A DNA stretch of 64,000 nucleotides. Origin: Thermoclostridium stercorarium subsp. stercorarium DSM 8532. GTDB lineage: Bacteria; Bacillota; Clostridia; DSM-8532. Under the pieces are notes generated by a model that was not told where the DNA came from, made no database searches, and saw only the letters and a program-made list of their open reading frames with translations. Both the position numbers and the translations under genes were made by a program. Shown here piece by piece: positions 44,408 to 54,611 of this stretch. The stretch spans positions 186,001-250,000 of the forward strand of contig NC_020134.1 of the NCBI RefSeq assembly GCF_000331995.1. Direction: 5' to 3'. Positions within the stretch are counted from its first letter, which is position 1; each line of letters starts with the position of its first letter.

Positions 44408-46643
44408 ATGAGAAAGATTTTCGGTCGTTCCATCCTGTTAAGCTATATTGTTTCATACGCTGCCGTCATGGCTGTGCTGTTTATCGGTGTGGGGATATAT
44501 GTGAACAACAGCTATGCATCGGCTATTCATGAAAGTATTGTGGAGGAAAACACAAACAGGCTCAGTTCTCTTAGAATACAGCATGAGGAAAAGCTGTCCG
44601 CATTGATTAATATAGCCAATCAGATAAGCCTTTCACCGTATATTACTCCGTTTAAGCTGAAAGAAAATGCGCTGAAGGCGTATTATTTAAAGGAACATCT
44701 TGTTTCTTACAATGCGGAAAACTTTTTTGATCAGCTCTATGTTGTTTTTCACGACGATGAATATCTGTACTCTTCCGGCACATCAATGTCGATGGACATT
44801 TTTACGGAAAAGCTGATGCATTACGAAGGGATTCCGGCGGATTATTTAAACAGCCTTCTGAGAAAAAAAGACGGGGAGATTTGCATACTGCCTGCCACAG
44901 GCGTCAGGAGTGTTCTTACCAGCGACACCAATAAAAACATGGTTACAATTATTATCCCTCTTCGCCTCGGCGGAAGATTCATTGTCGGTAATGCTGTTTT
45001 CATTATAAATGATGTTGCGTATCAGAAAATGTTTACCGATGAAATATCCCAGGAGCGGAACATGTATATTTTTTCCGGAAAGACTGTAATTTCTGCGAAA
45101 AGGGCAATAAACATACCCGATGAAGTTATTCTGAAAGAAATTTCGGAAACGGAGGATTCAATAATCCGCGATATTGTTTTACAGGACGGGTCGAAGTACA
45201 TTCTTTTTGCGCAGCGTGGAAAACTTCTGAATTTGTGTTATGTGTCGGTCATACCGCATGAAACCGTCCAGATGCAAACTGCCCGTTCCCGTCTTGCGTT
45301 TTCTCTGTTTCTTCTGATGTTAAGCGTGCCATGCGGTCTTCTGACGGTTTACTTTGCCAACAGGCATGTAAAGCCGATAAGGGAAATACAGAAAAGCATC
45401 GGGGGGGGATATAACGGCGGAAGACGGATTCAGCGCAATTAAAAAGGGAATAGAAACGTTAAAGGGCGAGAACAAAGCATTGCACACGCGCCTTGATGAA
45501 AGCATGGGCGTATGCAGGGCAGACTTTGTGAAAAGATTTGTAAAATGCCGTTTCCCCGCCCGCAGACAGGCTGTGGATACTGCGTCGGCCCTTGGAATGG
45601 ACATAGACATGGCCTTTTACTGCATTTCAATTACATCTGCGCTGCCTCCTGAAAAAAGAGCCCTTGAACATTTAAATTCGACGCTGAATTACAAAAGCGG
45701 CGTAACGGGTTATGGAACCGAAATTTTTGACCATGAGCAGTATTTGTTTATATTGTTTGCAAACGAACGAAATAAACTGGAAAGCTGGCTTGACAATGCA
45801 AAAGCCTTTCTGTCTTCCCTTGATAATGAGGCGGTTATGGCCGTAAGCAATATTCATGTTGATTTTTCGGAGGCCACAAATGCTTATCTTGAAGCAAGCA
45901 CGGCCTATGACAACCGTTTTGTCATGGGAGATGAAAATATTCTGCGGTTTTCGGATGTCAGTTCTGCCGCAAAGGATATTGAGCCGTTCACCGAAAATTA
46001 CCTGGAAGGTTTCCGGAGAGCCCTTTACGCCGGCGATGCAAAGGCGCTCCATGACAGAATTAACGAATTGTTCCGGATTCTTAAGACTAAAAAATTCTCG
46101 CTGTTCGCGTTCCGCATTATTTACAACGAAATTGTAAGTATGCTGCTGAACAAGTATCTGAGCTACGGAGATGTTTCGGAAAATTCAATCAGGTATTATG
46201 ACATTTTCGAACTGTCAAGATGCAGAAAGGTTTCAGACTTAACCGAAATACTGCAGCAGTTATGCAATGATATTCTGCGAAGGGAAGAACAGAACATGCC
46301 CAATGAGAACCCGGTGATTGGCAGGATAACTGACTATATTCGCGAAAATTATACCGATCCCGGGCTAAGTATTGGAACTATAGCCGAAATTTACGGTATG
46401 AGCGCCGCAGCCCTGTCGCAGAAATATAAAGAGCAGACGGGTATGTACCCGTCTGAATACCTTATGCTTCTGCGTATGGAAAAAGCCAAAGAACTTCTTT
46501 CAAAAACCGACATGTCCATTCAGGAAATAGGAACGTCGGTGGGGTATTATGACGCTTCCAGTTTTATTCGTCGCTTCAAACAGCATATGGGGATGACTCC
46601 AGCAAAATACAGAATGCTGGTGAAAAACGCGTCTACAAAGTGA
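44408..46643 (+). pseudogene. Membrane-bound AraC-family sensor-regulator, frameshifted at a run of eight G
   Basis: ATG at 44408 follows GGGAG. The first frame encodes two membrane helices (about 8-30 and 295-315) around an outside sensor region and stops at 45442. The second frame continues from the same place to 46643 and ends with an AraC helix-turn-helix pair (PGLSIGTIAEIYGMSAAALS, then SIQEIGTSVGYYDASSFIRR-FKQHMG). Both join without loss if the run of eight G at 45401-45408 has seven. The full product would be about 745 residues, like the intact regulator at 59581. Either a real switchable mutation, slippage, or a sequencing error. Confidence 0.88.
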
Positions 46644-47313
46644 TGGAGAAAGTGCGGGTTTCCCCGTTTTTAATCGCGGATATCATGTCGTTTATGTCTT
46701 TCAGGCGCCTGTTCAGTTGTATTCCGGCAAGTTTTTTCACTTTATCCGAATGGGTATCGGAACCCGCGACCTTAATCAGGTTATACATATCCGCATATTT
46801 ATCTGCGCACCGGTTTTCAAAATCGTTGTTTCCGCCGTTGATAATTTCAACCGCATCTACTTTCCGGGGCAGAAGCCTGATCATGGATATATAATCGGCT
46901 TCGCGGAACGGGTGGGCCTGAACAATAAACCCGCCTTCGCTGTGTACAAGATCACAGTAGTCATTTACATTAAGGCTCAGCAGGTCTGGATGATTCAGCA
47001 GCCATTCCTTGTCAAGCCCGAATGTCAGGAAATCGGTTCCCCTGTATGAATATTCCCAGCCGAAAAACACGTCAAAGTCCATTTTTTCGCCTTCTGCACG
47101 GGCTTTTTCAAACCCTCTGCAAAAGAGTTCAACCCTCACATTCCACGGAAGATCGCCGGGAACGGTGGTATTTCCGTTAAAAAAATGATCGGTTATACAA
47201 ATACCGGCAAATCCCATGTTTTTATAAAAACGGACCAGTTCTTCAGGCGAAATGGCGGCGCATTTGCTTACCTCTGACGTATGAGTGTGAATATCATATC
47301 TGTACAGGTGCAT
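46633..47313 (-). CDS. PHP-domain phosphoesterase
   Basis: 226 residues; ATG after AAGGAG. PHP metal-binding motifs are present in order: DIHTHTS at the N-terminus, ITDHFF, the Glu in FGWEYS, VQAHPFR, and SDTHS near the end. It resembles histidinol-phosphatase-like and stand-alone PHP phosphatases; the substrate is not known. Its 3' end overlaps the end of the convergent AraC gene by 11 bases. Confidence 0.88.
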   Translation of the reverse strand: MHLYRYDIHTHTSEVSKCAAISPEELVRFYKNMGFAGICITDHFFNGNTTVPGDLPWNVRVELFCRGFEKARAEGEKMDFDVFFGWEYSYRGTDFLTFGLDKEWLLNHPDLLSLNVNDYCDLVHSEGGFIVQAHPFREADYISMIRLLPRKVDAVEIINGGNNDFENRCADKYADMYNLIKVAGSDTHSDKVKKLAGIQLNRRLKDINDMISAIKNGETRTFSITL

Positions 47314-47539
47314 AAAAATCTCCTTTTCAGTTTACTGTAAGCCAGCCAACGTAATTTCACCACTAATTCTACCACCGGCGGCCGGTTTAAAACAAGAGTA
47401 ACCGGTATCACCGACCGGCAATATTGATTTTATATATACTGTGTGGTAAAATTAAACTGATTTAATTTACATAATTTAACCATTTTGTGTTATATTACAT
47501 AATCTAATATGAACTTAATGTAACCAGGGGGGAGTGCCT

Positions 47540-49282
47540 ATGCGGCAAAGGTTCAAAAAGGCGGTGCTTATGAGTCTTGTCTTTTGCTTATTTCCGGGTC
47601 TTATGTTAAATTCATTTGCCTTCTCCGACATGTCGGGGCACTGGGCTGAAGACGTAGTCAGCAAGTGGGCGGGAAAGGAAGTTGTAAAAGGTTTGCCCGA
47701 CGATACCTTCAGGCCTGATGCGAACATTACAAGAGCAGAATTTGTTACCATTGTAGGCAATGTGATGAAGTATGTTAACAAATCCAGTGAGGAGTTCGTT
47801 GATGTTCCCGAGACCGAATGGTATGCTGAGCATGTTGCGAAGGCTGTTGCTGCGGGAGTGACAACGGGAGTCGGAAACGGAAAATTCGCGCCGAAGAACA
47901 GCATAACAAGGCAGGAGGCCGCTGTAATGATATACCGGGCGTTCAGACTGCAGGTGAAAAATAAAAACGCGGCTGATAAATTTTCCGATGCCGGACTTAT
48001 TGCGACATGGGCAAAGGATGCGGTAAGTGCGCTGACCGAAAAGGGATATGTAACAGGACGGCCGGGAAACAGATTTGCTCCGCTGGATTACATTACACGT
48101 GCCGAAGCCCTGAAAATTATTGACAATATTCTGGATGATATTGTGAATAATTCCGGGGAGTATTCAGGTGACATTTCAGAAAATCTGCTTGTAAATACCG
48201 GTGATGTCACATTAAAGGGAATGACCGTAAAAGGAACTCTGTACCTTGCGGAAGGTATTGGCGACGGTAATGTTACACTGGACAATGTTACGGTACATGG
48301 GGATATTCTGGTTTACGGCGGCGGTGAAAACAGCATAAAGCTTAAGGATACCGTTGTTGACGGAAATCTGTATGTACTTAAATATGACGGCAAAGTGAGG
48401 ATTGTTGCCGCAGGCAATACCGTTGTGAATAATACACAGGTTTTAAGCGGTGTTAATCTTGAGGAAAAAGATTTAACATCCGAAGGCTTTGGAAAAGTGG
48501 AGGTTATTTCCGCAGATCCCGGTGAGGAAGTTGTTCTTGACGGGGATTTCGATGAAGTTTCAGTAACTGCTTCAGGCTCAAAATTGAAATTAAAAAACGG
48601 CACCATTGGCACATTGAATATGGAAAATGATGCCACCGGCTCGGTAATTGAACTTGACGAAGGCACCGTGGTGAATACCGTATTGTTTGACACCGCTGCT
48701 GGAATAAGCGGTAATGGTACTGTAAAGAATGCGGTGGTAAAAGCCGATCATGTAATTCTTGACATTGTACCTGAGAATTTTACGGTGTACAAAGGGTTTA
48801 CCGCACGAGTGGGAGGAAATGAAGTAGTAGGCGACTATGTTCCGGAGAGTGAGCCTGCACCTGCACCCGTTGCGATTGTACCTAAATCCGTTTCCGTTAC
48901 GATCAAAACCGGGGAAGGATTTAAGACATTAACCGCGGAAAATATAACAAAGAAAAACGGATTATATGTTGCAGAATTTTCTTTAAAGTCATACGACGAC
49001 AATACGCAATTGTTTTCCGCAAAGATAGAAGCAGAGCCACAGGATGTCGTTTTAACACTGACTGCGGTGAACGGCATCAGTCTCAGTACCAACGGAACCG
49101 GCGTTAACGCAGAAATTATTGAGAATGTTTCGGATATTACCGTTAAGTCATTGATAGGGGCCGAAAGTGTTTCCCTTGGAACAATAAGAAGTTTGGTCGG
49201 GGGCGGTGTGGTATATATTGACGGTTACCTGAAAAAAGACGGATATACCGATGTGCCGGTCAGGCTCATACTTGCTGTTTGA
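47540..49282 (+). CDS. S-layer homology (SLH) domain surface protein
   Basis: 580 residues from the ATG at 47540, six bases after GGGGGGAG; a GTG at 47534 lies inside the ribosome site. A signal peptide (ending NSFAFS) is followed by three SLH repeats (about 28-85, 90-150, 153-210: GHWAEDVVSKW...GLPDDTFRPDANITRAEF, WYAEHVAKAVAAGVTTG, WAKDAVSALTEKGYVTG). These bind secondary wall polymer. The remainder is a series of short beta-rich, Asn/Gly-rich units (TLKGMTVKGTLYL, NVTLDNVTVHGDILVYGGGE, IKLKDTVVDGNLYV), like a beta-helix or stacked solenoid, then a C-terminal beta domain. The surface function is unknown. Confidence 0.88.
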   Translation: MRQRFKKAVLMSLVFCLFPGLMLNSFAFSDMSGHWAEDVVSKWAGKEVVKGLPDDTFRPDANITRAEFVTIVGNVMKYVNKSSEEFVDVPETEWYAEHVAKAVAAGVTTGVGNGKFAPKNSITRQEAAVMIYRAFRLQVKNKNAADKFSDAGLIATWAKDAVSALTEKGYVTGRPGNRFAPLDYITRAEALKIIDNILDDIVNNSGEYSGDISENLLVNTGDVTLKGMTVKGTLYLAEGIGDGNVTLDNVTVHGDILVYGGGENSIKLKDTVVDGNLYVLKYDGKVRIVAAGNTVVNNTQVLSGVNLEEKDLTSEGFGKVEVISADPGEEVVLDGDFDEVSVTASGSKLKLKNGTIGTLNMENDATGSVIELDEGTVVNTVLFDTAAGISGNGTVKNAVVKADHVILDIVPENFTVYKGFTARVGGNEVVGDYVPESEPAPAPVAIVPKSVSVTIKTGEGFKTLTAENITKKNGLYVAEFSLKSYDDNTQLFSAKIEAEPQDVVLTLTAVNGISLSTNGTGVNAEIIENVSDITVKSLIGAESVSLGTIRSLVGGGVVYIDGYLKKDGYTDVPVRLILAV

Positions 49283-49315
49283 GGGCTTGCATGCCTTTTA
49301 TCCGGATTAACTGCT

Positions 49316-50959
49316 TTAATCGGTTGGCGGGGAGACGGATAAACCGTCTCCCGATTTTGTGTGTTTGGCTTTGTACGCGGTGGGGGAACAACCTTCGACT
49401 TTTTTGAACACCTTGCTGAAGTAAAAGGCATTGTCAAAACCGAGGAAATTGGCCACTTCATATATTTTCATGTCCTTTTCGGTCATTAGCCTTTTTGCTT
49501 CCTGAATTTTTACCTGGTTTACGTAATCAATAAAACCGCAGTCGGAATATTTCTTGAACAAAAGGCTGAGATAACCGGGACTTATGCCAAGTGCAGCCGC
49601 CACTTCGTTAAGGGTAAGCTTTTTCGTGTAATTATTTCTGATATACTGTTTTGCGTTTAACACAATTCGGTTTTTGTAATCTTTCTTTTTTGATGTGAAG
49701 TATGAATAAAGACCTTCAAAAAGGGTGTTAAGCCACTGCAGGATTTGTTCTGTCGTATTCAGTGTAAAAAGGCACCTGTAATTCTGCGGGTGATCCTTGA
49801 AAATCCCGGATACAAGTTCTTCGCCGTCGGGAAGCAGCGAAATGGACAGGTACAGGATATTGCTCGCCGCGTCCAGCGCCTGGAGAAAATAGGAAGGATG
49901 CTCCCGGAACAGTTCCTGAATGGAAGAAAAAACCTTTCTTAAACGGTCGGGATCAAATTCCTCATATGCCGAAACTATATCGTTTTTAAATATTGATATA
50001 TTGAAAATGTTTTTAACCGGATTCTTAAGATCCAGTTCGTCAAAAAAGCACAGCGGCCTATCCGGTGAAGACATGCTGAAAATCTGCCTGGCATCCATAA
50101 ATGAAGCGGAAATATCCAGCGGATTCTCCACAAATCTTCCAACTGAGCCGTGTATTGACGCGCCATAATAATTATTAAGCATTTCCATGGTGTTTTTTAC
50201 AGAATTGCTAATAAATGCCACATAATCGGAGATTTTGTTTTCAGGTATAAGGAATATGATCGCGAAATGTTTAATATCCAGCGCCGTGATATAGCAGTTG
50301 ATATATTTCGGCAAAAGGGTTTTCACCATTTGCAACGTGCTTGAATAAAAATTAAGTTGCTGCCGTGTATCCATTGAATGAGTTTTTTGACCGGATATTT
50401 CCATATACGATGCAATATAGCCTGCCGCATTAAAGTCCAGTGAAAGGATTTGGGCCTGCAGTCTGAACTGTTCTTCGCTTTCAAACAGGTTATTCAGAAG
50501 CATGATAAAAAAGCGCTCGTGAAAAAGCAGCGTTTCAACGGGAACCGGCTGGACCTGGTATTGCGAGCTGCGTATTACTTCATCCAGTAACTGTATAGCT
50601 GTATTAATGCTTGCCTTGAGGTTTTCCTCGGTAAGTTCAAATTTCACCAGATAATCCACGGCATGAAGGGATAAAGCCTCTCTTGCCAGATGAAATTCTT
50701 CGTAGCTGGTAAGGACTATAAACAGCGGCAGACGACCGTATTTTTTCTGGCATTCCTTCATTAGTTCAAGACCGTCCATAATAGGCATTTTAAGATCGGT
50801 TATGATAATATGCGGGGAAAGTTTTTCGATAAGATTCAGTGCGTCCCTTCCGTTGGATGCAGTTCCGCATATTTCAATCCCCAGCTCCGCCCAGTCCAGC
50901 ATTGACTTTATTCCTATTTGAACCAGAGGTTCATCATCCACAATCAGTAAACGAATCAT
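49316..50959 (-). CDS. YesN-type response regulator with AraC DNA-binding domain
   Basis: 547 residues. Receiver domain at the N-terminus (LLIVDDEPLVQIGIKSML, phosphorylated Asp in IIITDLKMPIMDG, Lys in YLVKFEL). A long middle region follows, then a C-terminal AraC pair of helix-turn-helix motifs (LTLNEVAAALGISPGYLSLL and MKIYEVANFLGFDNAFYFSK). It is encoded 66 nt after the sensor kinase gene on the same strand. By analogy with YesMN/LytS-like pairs it activates carbohydrate uptake; transporter 3, which diverges from the kinase gene, is the likely target. Confidence 0.92.
   Translation of the reverse strand: MIRLLIVDDEPLVQIGIKSMLDWAELGIEICGTASNGRDALNLIEKLSPHIIITDLKMPIMDGLELMKECQKKYGRLPLFIVLTSYEEFHLAREALSLHAVDYLVKFELTEENLKASINTAIQLLDEVIRSSQYQVQPVPVETLLFHERFFIMLLNNLFESEEQFRLQAQILSLDFNAAGYIASYMEISGQKTHSMDTRQQLNFYSSTLQMVKTLLPKYINCYITALDIKHFAIIFLIPENKISDYVAFISNSVKNTMEMLNNYYGASIHGSVGRFVENPLDISASFMDARQIFSMSSPDRPLCFFDELDLKNPVKNIFNISIFKNDIVSAYEEFDPDRLRKVFSSIQELFREHPSYFLQALDAASNILYLSISLLPDGEELVSGIFKDHPQNYRCLFTLNTTEQILQWLNTLFEGLYSYFTSKKKDYKNRIVLNAKQYIRNNYTKKLTLNEVAAALGISPGYLSLLFKKYSDCGFIDYVNQVKIQEAKRLMTEKDMKIYEVANFLGFDNAFYFSKVFKKVEGCSPTAYKAKHTKSGDGLSVSPPTD
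49329..49357 (+). terminator. Terminator of the SLH gene, embedded in the end of the response regulator gene
   Basis: Stem GGGAGACGG/CCGTCTCCC with a 5-nt loop, followed by GATTTTG. It lies within the last codons of the convergent gene at 49316. Confidence 0.75.
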
Positions 50960-51025
50960 TTTGATTTTAATCCTTTCCTGATAATTTTAAAATTTTCATG
51001 TTAATTTTGCAAACTCAAAATATTT

Positions 51026-52837
51026 TTATATATCAGGCTTTGTTTCTCCGGCGCAGGGGATACAGGGAAGGAGGATTGTCACCGTTGTGAAACTGCCTTT
51101 TCTGCTTTTAATTGATAACCCGTATTTTTCACCGAATTCAAGCCTTATCCTGTTATGCACGTTGGAAATACCGATCTTCCTGAAAAAACCCGATTTGATT
51201 TCCGATTTGTCGGTTAACACCGTTTTTATCATTTCGTCGTCCATGCCGATGCCGTCATCGGTAATGTCTATCTGAAGATCCCCCGAATCATTCCTGAATA
51301 TATGAATACTTATGTTTCCTGCAGCGCCTTTGGGCTCAATTCCATGAAATATGGCATTTTCCACGATTGGCTGCAGCGTAAACCTAAGAATTCCGCAGTT
51401 CAGGAGTTTTTCATCGTCGTTTTTTATATCAATGGTTATTGCTCCGCCATAGCGGTATTTCATTATTGTATAATAATCCATCAAAAGGTTCAGTTCTTCG
51501 GAAAGGGGAACAAACTGTTTGGTTCCTTTGGATATGTTCTTTAAAAGCCTTGATAGGGCAGTTACCATTTCGGCAATTCCGGGCGCGTTCTGTACGGTTG
51601 CCATCCATTTTATGGACATCAGGGTATTGTAGAGGAAATGGGGGTTAATCTGGCTTTGCAGCATCTGGTATTCATAGTCTCTTTTCTGTTTTTCCATTTC
51701 AAGTCTCGTATTCATTAAGTTATTGATGCTTTCGGCCAGTTTGTTAATTCCACGGCCTATTTCCCCGAATTCGTTTTCCCATTCAATTGTTTTGTCTTTT
51801 GAAAAATCGCCCCGCCCGATTTTTGCCATGGTCTTCTTTAATTTGCTGACAGGGGTGTTTACCATTTTATTGAGAATCAGCGACATAAAAAAGCCAGCAA
51901 GAACTATGAATAACGAAATTAGAATTATAATCCCGATAAAAAATTTAGTCTGTGAAAAAAGTTCCCTGACGTCAATCTCACGGGTTATATAGCAATCTGC
52001 ATAATTAAGCGGTCGTGTAACGTAGAAAACCTTTTGTTTGTGTCTGACATTCAACAGGGTATTATTAAATAATGTTGTAATGTTTCTGTTACTGTTACTT
52101 TCAAAAAATTCCGGTCTGAAGTCTGTCAGGATGAAGGAGCCATCTTTGTATAAGTATGTGTTTCCCGACAGGGTCAGGTATATTGATTCGGTATCACTGT
52201 GATGATACAATTCAATGGCATTGGAAAACAGCTCAGGAGATATGCAGACAAACACCCAGCCCGCAATACTGGAATCATAAAGGCTGTATATCGGACGAAT
52301 GAGCGGAAGTATGGTAAGTCTGTTTTTGATTTTAAACGGATCGTATACAAACCCTGTACTGAAACTGTAGGGATTGCTGTTAAGCGCCGCCTCAAAATAA
52401 TCCAGGTTTTCGACCACGTCAAATACGTCCACAACACTTGAATGTCTGATTGTTACAACCTGGACAAACTCTTTTTTATTGCTCGCCACCAACACCCTCT
52501 GAATGTATTCGGACGAATCGTTTGTATTGTACTGCTGGTTAAGGTATTCATAGACCGTTATTTTCTGCTTCGCGTTTTTTGAACCGTACATTGCGAATTC
52601 CCCTATGGTAGTGTTTGCCTGACACCAATCAGCCAGGGAAAAAATGTTTTTCAGATCGTTGTTTATTGTATCGGCAATTACCTGAAGACTGAGTTCTGCA
52701 GAATGTATCAGATTGTTACGCAGATAGTCGTCATAAACCTTGTAACTTATGCCTGCGATAAAGGATGAGAGAGCAAAGGAAAACAAAAGGGTTGAAATAA
52801 TAATTTTACCCTTGATGGTTTTGATAAGCGGTTTCAT
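51026..52837 (-). CDS. YesM-type sensor histidine kinase
   Basis: 603 residues. One membrane helix near the N-terminus (about 10-32), an outside sensor domain (about 33-300), a second helix (about 303-325), then a HAMP domain, the His-kinase motif with QSQINPHFLYNTL (phosphorylated His) and the C-terminal ATPase domain (GIGMDDEMIK, GFFRKIGISNVHNRI). Partner of the YesN-type regulator downstream. It diverges from the solute-binding protein gene of transporter 3, and the shared 300-nt region holds both promoters. Confidence 0.92.
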   Translation of the reverse strand: MKPLIKTIKGKIIISTLLFSFALSSFIAGISYKVYDDYLRNNLIHSAELSLQVIADTINNDLKNIFSLADWCQANTTIGEFAMYGSKNAKQKITVYEYLNQQYNTNDSSEYIQRVLVASNKKEFVQVVTIRHSSVVDVFDVVENLDYFEAALNSNPYSFSTGFVYDPFKIKNRLTILPLIRPIYSLYDSSIAGWVFVCISPELFSNAIELYHHSDTESIYLTLSGNTYLYKDGSFILTDFRPEFFESNSNRNITTLFNNTLLNVRHKQKVFYVTRPLNYADCYITREIDVRELFSQTKFFIGIIILISLFIVLAGFFMSLILNKMVNTPVSKLKKTMAKIGRGDFSKDKTIEWENEFGEIGRGINKLAESINNLMNTRLEMEKQKRDYEYQMLQSQINPHFLYNTLMSIKWMATVQNAPGIAEMVTALSRLLKNISKGTKQFVPLSEELNLLMDYYTIMKYRYGGAITIDIKNDDEKLLNCGILRFTLQPIVENAIFHGIEPKGAAGNISIHIFRNDSGDLQIDITDDGIGMDDEMIKTVLTDKSEIKSGFFRKIGISNVHNRIRLEFGEKYGLSIKSRKGSFTTVTILLPCIPCAGETKPDI

Positions 52838-53139
52838 TTTTCTTTCCCCGACAGTCTAAATTTACCGTATGATTCGTTTATGCCTTCGTTGTTCAGCCAA
52901 AATGCAGTTAAGATTATTATAGCATAAAATGGGCGTTAAATTAAAATTGTATATAAACGGTATAAAATTTTGCATGTTCAATGGTGTTTCGCAAAGAAGC
53001 AGGTATAAAAAAATTATGAAATAGGAAATGAAATTATAATATATGCCATTTTCCTGCGCACCCCGGTGGTTTATATTGAAATTGTCGGAAAAGCATGGTC
53101 TGTCAATTTAAAAATGTTTTTAAAAGGGAGGATCACGGT
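52838..53139. other. Divergent promoter region between the kinase and transporter 3 genes
   Basis: 302 nt, AT-rich. It must hold divergent promoters and probably the YesN-type binding sites, but I could not pick convincing direct repeats or -35/-10 pairs. Confidence 0.4.
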
Positions 53140-54501
53140 ATGAGAAGCAAAAGTATTATTGTTATTCTCTGTCTGACTCTCGCAGTTGCAATGCTTGCGG
53201 GCTGCAATTCATCCAACAGAACAGGCTCCGGAACCGTTAGCCCTACAACTGCACCGGCTTCGGAAACGGGTAGTTCGGAAAAACAAAATTCCGAAACTTC
53301 AGGCGAAAAGGTAACACTTAAATGGGCGCTTTGGGACTACGAATCAACGCCGTACTGGGCTGCGCTGATTGAAGAGTATAAAAAGGTAAAACCCAATGTA
53401 ACCATTGAGTATACAGACCTGGGTTCTACCGATTATATGACTGTTCTGGCGGCAGAACTTTCCGGCAGCGGCAGCCAGTTTGACGTCGTAACAATCAAGG
53501 ACGTTCCGGGATACGCAACCCTGGTTCAGAAGAATACCCTTGAAGTACTGGATCCTTACATTGAAGCTGCAGGTATTGACCTGTCGGAGTACGGGAATGT
53601 TATTGATCAGATAACCGTAGACGGCAAACTGTATGAAATGCCTTTCAGAAAGGATTTCTGGGTAATATATTACAACAAGGACATTTTTGACCGCGCAGGA
53701 GTGGAATACCCGACAAACGACATGACCTTTGAGGAATACGATGCTCTTGCAAGAAAAGTAACCGACACCACTTTCGGCAATGAGGTATACGGGGCACATT
53801 ATCATACATGGAGAAGTACCGTTCAGTTGTTTGGTATTCTTGACGGCAAACATTCGATTTTGGATTCCGATTATTCATTCTTTGAACCCTATTACAACAT
53901 GGTACTGAATCAGATGAAAGACGGAGTTGCGATGTCGTATACCGACGTCAGCACCGAAGGGTTGCATTATTCTGCGGCATTTACAAATGGTAACGTGGCA
54001 ATGATGAATATGGGTTCATGGTTTATTTCAACTCTGATTAGCGGGCTTAAAAAAGGCGATTACGATCCCGAACTGTGCGGCAACTGGGGAATTGTAAAAT
54101 ATCCTCATGCCGAAGGTGTTGAGCCCGGTTCAACGCTTGGCACAATCACAGGCCTTTCGGTGACAGCCGTTTCACAGCACAAACAGGAAGCCTTTGATTT
54201 CATCAAATGGGTAAGCGGTCCTGAAGGCGCTGCGATTCTGGCGGAAACAGGAAACTTCCCGGCCCTTATGACCGATGAGGCAAAATCAATAATTGCAAAC
54301 CTTGACGGATTCCCGCAGGATGAACAGAGTAAGGAAGCCCTGGAAGTAACAAACCTCTATCTTGAGGTTCCGTACGCACCGAATGTTTCTGAAATAAATG
54401 CAATTCTTGATACATACCATAAGATGATTATGAGCGGCGAAATTTCGGTTGAAGACGGTATTAAAGCAATGAACGAGGAAGTTGCGAAGCTGAAGAAGTA
54501 A
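53140..54501 (+). CDS. Extracellular solute-binding lipoprotein, ABC transporter 3
   Basis: 453 residues from the ATG at 53140 (MRSKSIIVILCL), which follows GGGAGGATC; an in-frame ATG at 53095 lies before the ribosome site. Lipobox MLAGC. Family 1 (MalE/UgpB-like) binding domain: VTLKWALWDYES, TVDGKLYEMPFRKDFWVIYY, NGNVAMMNMGSWFIS. It is smaller and more MalE-like than the LplA-type proteins of transporters 1 and 2. It is probably a sugar or oligosaccharide binder induced through the divergent YesM/YesN pair. Confidence 0.92.
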   Translation: MRSKSIIVILCLTLAVAMLAGCNSSNRTGSGTVSPTTAPASETGSSEKQNSETSGEKVTLKWALWDYESTPYWAALIEEYKKVKPNVTIEYTDLGSTDYMTVLAAELSGSGSQFDVVTIKDVPGYATLVQKNTLEVLDPYIEAAGIDLSEYGNVIDQITVDGKLYEMPFRKDFWVIYYNKDIFDRAGVEYPTNDMTFEEYDALARKVTDTTFGNEVYGAHYHTWRSTVQLFGILDGKHSILDSDYSFFEPYYNMVLNQMKDGVAMSYTDVSTEGLHYSAAFTNGNVAMMNMGSWFISTLISGLKKGDYDPELCGNWGIVKYPHAEGVEPGSTLGTITGLSVTAVSQHKQEAFDFIKWVSGPEGAAILAETGNFPALMTDEAKSIIANLDGFPQDEQSKEALEVTNLYLEVPYAPNVSEINAILDTYHKMIMSGEISVEDGIKAMNEEVAKLKK

Positions 54502-54551
54502 ATACGGCCGGACACCTGATATATAAAAATCCGTTGATGCTGATGAGGGGT

Positions 54552-54575
54552 AAAGCCGGTGTAAAAGCCGGCTTT
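54552..54575 (+). terminator. Intercistronic hairpin in transporter 3 operon
   Basis: AAAGCCGG/CCGGCTTT stem with an 8-nt loop, then TATTCC, between the binding protein and the first permease gene; the same arrangement as in transporter 1. Confidence 0.6.
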
Positions 54576-54611
54576 ATTCCGTAAAATTCGGGTACAGGAG
54601 GAGAATTCGGA

